Positions 15,801-20,603 of a DNA stretch of 20,603 nt are shown here, piece by piece (the first letter of the stretch is position 1; every line of letters starts with the position of its first letter). The notes below the pieces were generated by a model that was not told the origin of the DNA, ran no database searches, and worked only from the letters and a program-made list of their open reading frames with translations. Source of the stretch: an uncultured Eubacteriales bacterium (lineage in GTDB: Bacteria > Bacillota > Clostridia > Oscillospirales > Acutalibacteraceae); NCBI GenBank assembly GCA_948815685.1, contig CAQJOC010000011.1, positions 1-20,603 of the forward strand, read 5' to 3'. A program made the translations under genes and the position numbers.

Positions 15801-18800
15801 ATTTCAACTAAAACAGTATCTTTCTGCTTGTCTATTTTAATAGATGATGCACCACTTATCGAATCTATTGTCACAACGGTATAATCCGAACCTGTATTGT
15901 CTTGGCTAATTGACAAACTCGCCGATTCGGAAGATATTGTCCCTTTAGGTGTACCATCAAAGTGTACATAAAATTTATATTTAGGACTCTGCCCGTTCCA
16001 TACTGTGAATTTATTGTCTAAAAGCTGTCCGCTGAAATTTCCGGCACCATCGATGCTTGTATAGTAATAGACACTATTCAAAGGCGGCAGGTCAACCGTA
16101 AAAAGATACTCTGACGTTATACTTGAATTATATATGGCCTTTTCAATTTTATAACAAAAATATCTCTTCCCGGATACGGCGTCACTCGGCTGTATATTTT
16201 GATATACAAGAGTATTACTTCCCCCACTGAACATATCAGATAGTAGATCAGATGATAGATCAGATGGTACCGCTATGGAATTATCAACCTCCACAAAAAA
16301 CATAAGAGATTTTCCCGGTAAAACTCCCTTCTTTGTTCCGTTTTCTATTTTGTCTCCAAGAGAATACGGCGCATTATTTCCCTTGCATTCATAAAAATTT
16401 ACGTTATAAATATCCGGAAATAAAATTGATTTACCTACTGAAATTTCCGCATCTTCGTCGCAAGTTACGGTTATTTCAAAAGTTATCTGATTTCCATTTT
16501 CGATTCTTTCATTTGTTTCTACCTCATTATTTCCGCACCTAAAATTCAAATTTTGTATTTCCTCATCTGAAAGAGAAATTTTACTTGTATCAAATACTAT
16601 ATTAAATTTAGCAGGCATTCCTTTTGCTACTTTTAAAGTTTTAGAACCGTCCGAATTTGAAATTGAACCGGCATCCACAGCCGTAATAGTATATCCACTG
16701 CTAGGGTCGCTTAAATAGTTTATTTCTCTGGTTACCGGTGTCACCACGGTATCTTCGGATATATTTTTAATCGTATAACTTTTTCCGTCAACCGAAAGTT
16801 TATCGCTTTTGGGTTCTTCTCCGTTTAGCAAAAATTCAGGAGTAAAATTAGGGGAATTTTCAGGAAAATTTATGGTAAATGTACAATCTCCATAACCTTT
16901 AATAATTCCTTTTCCTCCATTTGGGTAATCAAATCCAAGCACAGCACCTGCATTTTCGAATGTAACAACATACGCATCTTTTACCTGCACCGAACCGCTG
17001 ACATTTACCGTTGTTGTAAGCGTATAATAAACATAATCTCCGTCGACATAATATTTATTAATAACAGTGGGATTTTCTTCTCCAAAAGAAAATTGAAGTT
17101 TTCCTATTGTTCCGCTGTTATTTATATCGGTTGAATTTTCATCGAATACTTCGCTCTTTTTCATACGTGCGACACAAGAATACTCCGACCCCCCGATTAC
17201 TGTTTTTATTAACTTATCCCCCGTAATCTCATTTCCATGTATTCCGACATAATCGGTGGTTTCAAAAAATCTTAGACTGTCGGCATCGAAATTATGTTTC
17301 AAAGAAAGTGTCAAATAACTTGGTATTTCAATTATGAAAGAACTTGTAACATTTTTCACGGAAACTTTGAAAATTTTCATTTTTTCTTTGGAAAATTCAG
17401 TCGTTATATTTGCAGTTACATTGTTAGAACCGGCTTTAACTTCAATTGTTTTCAAATTGTCACCGACTTCTATAACATCAGTGTCAAATGCCAAATAAAA
17501 ATTGAAACTGTCCCTTTCAAGTACGGGAAAATATTGACTGCTGTTTATTATCGTATTTTTATCTTTATAATATGTTACTCCGGTGTAGGCATTAAATCCC
17601 GCTGTTAAATAATTTATGCTTATATTTCCGTCTGCTTCAATATTACTTAAAGTTACCTCATAATTGGGTTTATTCGTGTCTGTCTTTCTTATACTCAAAT
17701 CTATCGCACTGGTACCCAGTGAAAATTCGGGTGCGGGGTCATTTCCAAAGACACCTGCGTCAAATTCTACCGTAAATTTATATGTGGATTTCTTTCCGAC
17801 AGTACGGTAAGTCCCATCTGCTGCCCCAAATTTATCTGTATATGCTATTCCCAACGCTTTGGGCGGAAACCAAATTTTATAAAATCCCTCAGTCGAAAGA
17901 GATGCATTAAGTTTTATATCTGTAAGAACAATTTTATATTTTCTGTTCCCCAAATATTCGCTTGTGAGTTCATTATTTCCAAAATAAAATTTTAAAGTTT
18001 CTTCATTGTTTTTATTATCCTGCTCTGTAGTATTTAAAGGGACTTTTGAGTCTATTAAAATATAAAATTCAAAAGTCGAACCTAGAGCAAAAGCCTTTGA
18101 AGTATTGTTTTGTATTTGATTGCTAAGGCTATTGTCTTGGTAATAAGTAAGCCCTTGTATTTCTTCAAACTTAAGTGTTACGAGCTCTGCCGCCTCAATT
18201 CTTGCACTGTAATTAACTTTATCAATTTTTATATCATAGGTATATACACCGTTATTTGCTGAATAACTTACAACCGAATACTCATTATTGCCGACCGATA
18301 TCTTAAAGTCCGCCGGATTTGTTATGTTAATCTTACTTGTATCGAGCTTAACTTTAAATTCAAAAGATTTTGTTTCTTTAACTCTTTTAAGAGTTCCTCC
18401 TAAATTCTCGGTTCCGTCCGAAGAAAAAAAATCTATACCTTCGCTGTTTAAAAATTCCAAAAATATATCTTGTTTCTGTGTTAAATCAATTTGCAGAGCA
18501 TTTTTTTCATTCAAACTTCCTTCTTCCGACTTTTGTATTTGTAAATTCCACGCTCCATTTTCAAATAAAGGTTCCTCTTTAAAAGCTAAGCGACCTTTAA
18601 CCGAAAAAGCAGCTTTGACTTTTTCTCTGTTTTCTTCATCCAAACCTGAAAAATATTTGTCATCATCAATCTCTACTTTGAGCTTCAATACTTCAGACTG
18701 AAGAAATGAAATATTTTTAAACGCAGAGGAAATACCGATTTCGGATTCCGTGCTGTCCAAAATTCTGTAAAATTTTACACCCTCTATTCGAGGAATATCT

Positions 18801-18934
18801 ATGTTTACATTGTCTGTATCAGCTGCACGGATAAGCCCCATAAACATAAATGCCGAAATAATCGTTAAAATTAAAGTAAAAATATATATTCTTTTTATCG
18901 GAAGTTTTATTTTATGTCTATTGTCTCTGTCCAT
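9803..18934 (-). CDS. Giant repetitive membrane-tethered surface protein
   Basis: A 3,043-residue protein with no named family that I recognise as a whole. Residues 9-38 form a signal or anchor segment: a basic start (KIKLPIKR), then about 19 hydrophobic residues, then a possible cleavage near A37-A38. Residues 40-1520 hold roughly ten divergent beta-rich units. Residues 1522-2757 hold 13 better-kept units of 86-114 residues. Residues about 2757-2815 are a helical stretch (IDALPNKV, then a LSEEQQKLV segment) of a kind common in Firmicute surface proteins. Residues 2820-2945 are a beta domain ending ESFSIFGVA. A hydrophobic segment at 3017-3035 and the tail KGKKKST end the protein. There is no LPXTG sortase signal, so it should stay in the membrane with its bulk outside. 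GGAAGGG lies 9 nt before the ATG. An adhesin or matrix role is inferred from this architecture only. Confidence 0.9.
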   Translation of the reverse strand: MDRDNRHKIKLPIKRIYIFTLILTIISAFMFMGLIRAADTDNVNIDIPRIEGVKFYRILDSTESEIGISSAFKNISFLQSEVLKLKVEIDDDKYFSGLDEENREKVKAAFSVKGRLAFKEEPLFENGAWNLQIQKSEEGSLNEKNALQIDLTQKQDIFLEFLNSEGIDFFSSDGTENLGGTLKRVKETKSFEFKVKLDTSKINITNPADFKISVGNNEYSVVSYSANNGVYTYDIKIDKVNYSARIEAAELVTLKFEEIQGLTYYQDNSLSNQIQNNTSKAFALGSTFEFYILIDSKVPLNTTEQDNKNNEETLKFYFGNNELTSEYLGNRKYKIVLTDIKLNASLSTEGFYKIWFPPKALGIAYTDKFGAADGTYRTVGKKSTYKFTVEFDAGVFGNDPAPEFSLGTSAIDLSIRKTDTNKPNYEVTLSNIEADGNISINYLTAGFNAYTGVTYYKDKNTIINSSQYFPVLERDSFNFYLAFDTDVIEVGDNLKTIEVKAGSNNVTANITTEFSKEKMKIFKVSVKNVTSSFIIEIPSYLTLSLKHNFDADSLRFFETTDYVGIHGNEITGDKLIKTVIGGSEYSCVARMKKSEVFDENSTDINNSGTIGKLQFSFGEENPTVINKYYVDGDYVYYTLTTTVNVSGSVQVKDAYVVTFENAGAVLGFDYPNGGKGIIKGYGDCTFTINFPENSPNFTPEFLLNGEEPKSDKLSVDGKSYTIKNISEDTVVTPVTREINYLSDPSSGYTITAVDAGSISNSDGSKTLKVAKGMPAKFNIVFDTSKISLSDEEIQNLNFRCGNNEVETNERIENGNQITFEITVTCDEDAEISVGKSILFPDIYNVNFYECKGNNAPYSLGDKIENGTKKGVLPGKSLMFFVEVDNSIAVPSDLSSDLLSDMFSGGSNTLVYQNIQPSDAVSGKRYFCYKIEKAIYNSSITSEYLFTVDLPPLNSVYYYTSIDGAGNFSGQLLDNKFTVWNGQSPKYKFYVHFDGTPKGTISSESASLSISQDNTGSDYTVVTIDSISGASSIKIDKQKDTVLVEMPLIKDCMKTLQYSVGSSSKYEDASGWVIDTPYGDEVKLKLSFKANAEGYSNLYKTPYGRISVKVYRSVSSDSSSTSRVLLKTLSLRSLSEDANDFVAANVEYESEAFRPYCDVILEVDGIQEDIYDVNIISGDNTFLNAFTNIYDVIKIKKIENPTGKKADEINVDVPYSVFRGGYLIKSVKYGEELRFKYEFTNGATEEGIKYSLSEITAKMAPYEGDSGDLDVDEDNIYSAVIKTDTEISLSGIKGNQYEITIPTTPDVTVKYVINSETFPSDDLVQTAQNNKILVTHGQKILMKISSNNATKRYIRKVTATNTMYSSDPDILYDSMAVKEEVEVAIEEVLGNTELGIEVSRLEHEIQIALREIDKNNKETYFYPDVDKLYIYDNNTNDSLNKDVNDGDEDSIRGYLSCVVEDGKDFEFRLSLDYKYNKSDVSVSYRSLDSGEFGSTTRVLPNKGVYTISKVRQGYKIFIDDVKMNVYDIEFPQPSEEINFHKIIVDSEGKESVYPIAMNGVVKMTHGETLLFTPVITGGYTLAGDSVKANDDPIRLKNGRYELSNISSDIKITVDPLDKIEYTITFPTTITGVSFVDTYGSALTSAKKKFGESQGFKVVLDSQYNQSRDNIKVYAVGTDVDWTNPAYNPMTDSGATQLLLDQASNYNLTSISRDSVIIVIGVTRNQYFIDLPISEEGIAFWVPVKNKYGETEQIEVTEENKKSLSVAVQGENFMFSVTAKDGYDISLMNLTATISGTTIESSIEKMATGYIIQEVTYDYIVKASNINKKYHTITLEGAHMEFKTNPNSVEVIKSGNVEYGTGEFKFYVTPTDGCVFGSGGLTAYSDPLDGAEVQAPGLKDDGTLDGPVIVKNVTNDVKIKLGGIELKTFTVTLPIDTEGISFMSVGNESSNVSSSAFELGKQNTVEVGTDFKFHIKPDYGYDISEIQVSTGPGEYIYPLDGIYTINKVMKDTEVQVENIKYAKYTIKLRGDNMTFYEPNGLFPQSDFTVSFRGETEFRIVANMGYEIDLEKDISFVIGNEVIRPGNSSKDGISIDKPDENGIFKIRNVIKDISVNVSGAKKKIYNLNFPTNITGAKLKTSDGRVLNAQENAEYLSEFKFEVVPERGYNTNFVEVTIDPSENGIIRPIDGGYSIQSITGDLTVSVSGIKPNEYMVSYKGMGANFYNESGSLITSSNTYFGGSLTFSLKNTDGFDLLKGYDISIINESGDKATISSPSVDTPSSSSPATQASLPEGTVISESGRFTYTVSNIQGNLTIMIEKVGKSKYSINFPTSVKGITFKDENGVDIVTPPTIDHGLNFVFKIVAEEGYDISNIVVTSNMQSIDFTDNKYTIENITQDIDIEVSGVVSTIVYLSLKYVPGVNYTTVDDIPLSTLERIPVDHGGNYSFKVELDESYSQSKDKMKVLLSPETSVLSFERGIYTLSNITEDSEITVSGVDLNTYKINLTESSGVRYKDEFGTKEIKGTQIIEYGKDFKFIADPDEGYNLSDIEVSVKGATGQRVALTPVDNVYTIPNVTMDYTVVVEKAKKETYTVEIRLSEGATLMDSKGSAMEVRQTVNHGDDLSFRLSIATAYDQSVPVVMVKGRSNPITPENNVYTVKNITGDTIVEVSNIKKNTYKVTFKPVEGVIYRTEKNKDFSGYLEVEYGGTLNFKIAMKDEYDASDIMVMLDGDKVLSLNGGIYQIISISSDCEVSVKYSEKNAEEYVIEMIDALPNKVSTRQQADQVVVVSRAFNDLSEEQQKLVTNLSKLKILQTETSGIHHQSNSVEVSGLDWNIKVVVTPLDGDSASVSRLNEKMQRKTVISHYEISLVNTLSGEKYEPGDNQKISVVLPCNIPKGYMNTVIVHEKLSGSIEYLDVLINNGYAKFETESFSIFGVAAKKIPNYVEKATDITVSLEGITDNEEETKQILSKDLPALLEEEAEKKVTPGNVIAKKNGTIIDDTGGSLQDKILNWVATHEFLVTLILVLIFSAWIFIIISKGKKKST
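10664..14371 (-). repeat. Thirteen divergent repeats of about 95 residues in the giant protein
   Basis: Each unit opens with a strand like Y-x-I-x-F/L-P-x-x-x-x-G-I-x-F, has a middle G-x-x-F-x-F-K-V strand followed by GYD-x-S-x-I-x-V, and closes with N-x-Y-T-I-x-N-I-T-x-D-x-x-I-x-V-S-G. Approximate unit starts by residue: 1522, 1616, 1721, 1823, 1923, 2016, 2118, 2206, 2320, 2406, 2495, 2585 and 2671. Units are strongly diverged and of uneven length, with no long identical DNA stretches, so the array is old rather than recently expanded. A related unit may begin near 1295, and looser copies extend towards the N-terminus. Confidence 0.75.
16230..16267 (-). repeat. 12-bp in-frame tandem repeat inside the giant gene
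   Basis: TCAGATAGTAGA, TCAGATGATAGA and a partial third copy TCAGATGG on the plus strand, encoding SDLS-SDLL-SDMF. It is an in-frame microduplication between beta units and could vary in copy number between strains. Confidence 0.6.
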
Positions 18935-18950
18935 TTATTTATTCCCTTCC

Positions 18951-19026
18951 TTTTTTAATTTTTTATCTTTTATTTTTTCTATTTAATTTTTTCTATTTTA
19001 TTTTTCCTATTTTATTTTTCTTTTTT
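18951..19026. repeat. A-rich leader tract before the giant gene
   Basis: A low-complexity T-rich run on the plus strand (T4-T6 blocks split by A, C or CTA). Read on the minus strand it is an A/G-rich leader ending about 17 nt before the ATG of the giant gene. It resembles the tract at 8634-8708 in composition and position. Confidence 0.65.
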
Positions 19027-19052
19027 AAACTGAAAATTAGATTAAATGTCAA
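19024..19052 (-). promoter_or_regulatory. Possible second promoter of the giant gene
   Basis: On the minus strand a perfect TTGACA (19052-19047), 17 bp, TTTAAA (19029-19024). The -10 is weaker than that of the upstream promoter. Transcription would start near 19017, at the edge of the A-rich tract. Confidence 0.4.
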
Positions 19053-19122
19053 AACTAAAGGAGAAACTATCGGTTAAATTAAAAGACGAATTAAAAATAA
19101 AAAAATTCGACATATTTGTTCT

Positions 19123-19151
19123 ATTATAACAACTTATATCAAATTTTTCAA
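19123..19151 (-). promoter_or_regulatory. Promoter of the giant surface-protein gene
   Basis: On the minus strand TTGAAA (19151-19146), 17 bp, perfect TATAAT (19128-19123), with a start near 19116 and a leader of about 180 nt. The leader contains a small CGAATT/AATTCG hairpin and the A-rich tract. The rest of the gap up to 19244 is AT-rich without other signals, except a weak stem (19205-19235) that might end the hydrogenase transcript. Confidence 0.65.
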
Positions 19152-19244
19152 TATATTTTATATTTATTTGCAAATTTTACAATTTTTATTATTTAAAATT
19201 ACTCATAAAAAGGAGTTTTTATCTCATTTTTATCTTATTTTTTA

Positions 19245-20513
19245 TTATTGATTTGTAAATTTTCTGGTAAATAGTTCCTCATCTTCCAAAAGACCATCTA
19301 TATCATTAAATCCCAGCTTATGAAGTAGTTCAAGAACATAAGGATTGTTCGCCGGCGTTTCATATGAAGCTTTTTCACCATAATCATTTACGTTTACTTT
19401 ACCGATTTCCTTATCGATAATTGCTCTCGGTCCGCCTACGCATCCCCCAACACACCCCATCCCCTCAAAAAAGTTTCCTTTTTCTTCTCCTTTTATAAGC
19501 TCATTTAGCATTTTTCTACACTCAGGTACACCATCTGCTCTCCTCGGTTTAAACGCCATCTTACTATGTTTTCTAATCTTTTCCAAAGTTAGGAGCACAG
19601 CCTCACTTACGCCCCCGGCCCTTGCATATATTCTTCCTCCCCTGGATGAATGCTCTTTTACGGATTCTTCATAATCATCGACATTTACATCCATCATCTC
19701 AAAAAGCTCCTTTGCTTCCTGAAATGTCAAAACATAATCTACCGCTCCCTTTATATCAGGTTCACGTGCTTCGGCTTTTTTAGCAAGACAAGGTCCTATA
19801 AAAACAACCTTAGCATTCGGATGTAATCTCTTGATGGCCCTTCCGCAAGCTATCATAGGCGAAACCGACGGCGGAATATGCGGAATTAATTCACTGTAAG
19901 TTCTTTTTATCATTGCAATCCATATGGGACAACAACAACTGGTAAGCTGAAAGTCCTTTTCTGTATTTATATTTTTATCAAATTCCAATGCCTCTTTTAA
20001 AGTTAAAATATCCGCAAAAAGAGCGACTTCTATCATACCGGTAAAACCTAACTTTTTAAAAGCACTTCTAATCTGTCCGGCCGATGCGGATTTGCTGAAT
20101 TGTCCTATGAAAGCAGGTGCAATAATTGCATAAATCGGTTCATTTTGTAAACTTAAAGCCTTTAACACAGGGATTAGCTCTTTATTTATCTTAAATTTCT
20201 TTCCTTTGCATACTTTTTCACATTCTTCACAGCCTACACATTTTTTATCATCTATTTTTACGTTTCCATCCTCATCCACACTTAAAGCTCCAAATTTGCA
20301 TACACTCAAGCAACGCGGCTTTTTATTTTTTCCGCAATTACATTTTTCCCATTTTACCACAGGTGCATATTTATCCGGCTCAAGCAGACAATCCAGCTGT
20401 CCTTTTTTATATCCATCGATTTCAAGAGAATTTATTTCATCTTCCAGTCTTTTTTCCTTTGCCGCTTTCGCCAGCCGGTTATAAATTTCTTCAAATGTAA
20501 GCATAAATAGCAA
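19245..20513 (-). CDS. [FeFe]-hydrogenase-like iron-sulfur protein
   Basis: About 422 residues: an N-terminal helical segment, a two-[4Fe-4S] ferredoxin domain and a hydrogenase large-subunit-like catalytic domain. Numbering from TTG 20513, the ferredoxin cysteines are C58, C60, C68, C72, C92, C95, C98 and C102; the first group is spaced atypically (C-x-C). H-cluster signatures are TSCCCPIW (191-198; the usual form is TSCCPxW, so one Cys is extra), GPCLAKK (240-246) and EGMGCVGGCVGG with C354 and C358. All four expected cluster ligands are thus present. The pattern resembles the putative sensory or monomeric clades rather than bifurcating HydA, but this is from memory. AAGGGA suits TTG 20513 (spacing 7); GTG 20519 is too close and ATG 20504 is also possible. 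No hydEFG maturation genes are in the window. Confidence 0.88.
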   Translation of the reverse strand: MLFMLTFEEIYNRLAKAAKEKRLEDEINSLEIDGYKKGQLDCLLEPDKYAPVVKWEKCNCGKNKKPRCLSVCKFGALSVDEDGNVKIDDKKCVGCEECEKVCKGKKFKINKELIPVLKALSLQNEPIYAIIAPAFIGQFSKSASAGQIRSAFKKLGFTGMIEVALFADILTLKEALEFDKNINTEKDFQLTSCCCPIWIAMIKRTYSELIPHIPPSVSPMIACGRAIKRLHPNAKVVFIGPCLAKKAEAREPDIKGAVDYVLTFQEAKELFEMMDVNVDDYEESVKEHSSRGGRIYARAGGVSEAVLLTLEKIRKHSKMAFKPRRADGVPECRKMLNELIKGEEKGNFFEGMGCVGGCVGGPRAIIDKEIGKVNVNDYGEKASYETPANNPYVLELLHKLGFNDIDGLLEDEELFTRKFTNQ

Positions 20514-20548
20514 AAACACTTCCCTTAAACAACATTTTAAATTAATTT

Positions 20549-20569
20549 TATAGTCAAATAACTTAAAAA
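20549..20569 (-). promoter_or_regulatory. Copy of the 21-bp shared element upstream of the hydrogenase gene
   Basis: It matches the efp upstream element (9388-9408) at 19 of 21 bases, about 36-56 nt before the chosen start codon. No well-spaced -35/-10 pair could be fixed in 20520-20603, so the element may overlap the promoter itself. The end of the window cuts off further upstream sequence. Confidence 0.35.
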
Positions 20570-20603
20570 CTAAAGCAATTTTTTATTTTTTTGTCTGAAA
20601 AAA

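Overview
The window is about 20.6 kb of AT-rich DNA that reads as a chromosome segment of a low-GC anaerobic Firmicute, probably class Clostridia. The reasons are the small SRP RNA directly upstream of dnaX-ybaB-recR, a greA-lysS pair, an efp gene next to a CD1247-type zinc-ribbon protein, an [FeFe]-hydrogenase-like iron-sulfur protein, and purine-rich GGAGG ribosome binding sites. The species cannot be fixed from the sequence.

Layout: (1) 73-1686 (-) is a class B penicillin-binding protein whose leader carries a hand-foldable terminator/antiterminator just in front of the start codon. (2) 1905-4641 (+) is a consensus promoter, the SRP RNA, then dnaX, ybaB and recR, a classical Firmicute replication/repair operon. 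(3) 4678-5552 (+) has its own strong promoter and encodes an unrecognised 61-residue hydrophobic peptide and a GNAT acetyltransferase. (4) 5720-7971 (+) has another consensus promoter, then greA, interrupted by an apparent one-base deletion, and lysS. A short possible ORF and a bidirectional terminator follow. (5) 8160-9321 (-) is a CD1247-like protein and elongation factor P, converging on lysS. (6) 9322-9802 is intergenic and holds the efp promoter, a palindrome and a GC-rich hairpin cluster that stands out from the AT-rich surroundings. (7) 9803-18934 (-) is one 3,043-codon gene for a repetitive secreted, membrane-tethered surface protein; it takes up 44% of the window. (8) 19245-20513 (-) is the [FeFe]-hydrogenase-like protein.

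Most genes are housekeeping: cell-wall synthesis, protein targeting, replication, recombination repair, transcript cleavage, tRNA charging and translation of proline stretches. The accessory parts are the giant surface protein, the small peptide/GNAT pair and the GC-rich hairpin cluster. I see no defence system, CRISPR array, phage or complete insertion sequence. The best candidates for something undescribed are the giant protein with its divergent roughly 95-residue repeats, the PBP leader attenuator, and a 21-bp element shared (19 of 21 identical) between the efp and hydrogenase upstream regions. All functional statements rest on motif recognition by eye; no database search was possible.
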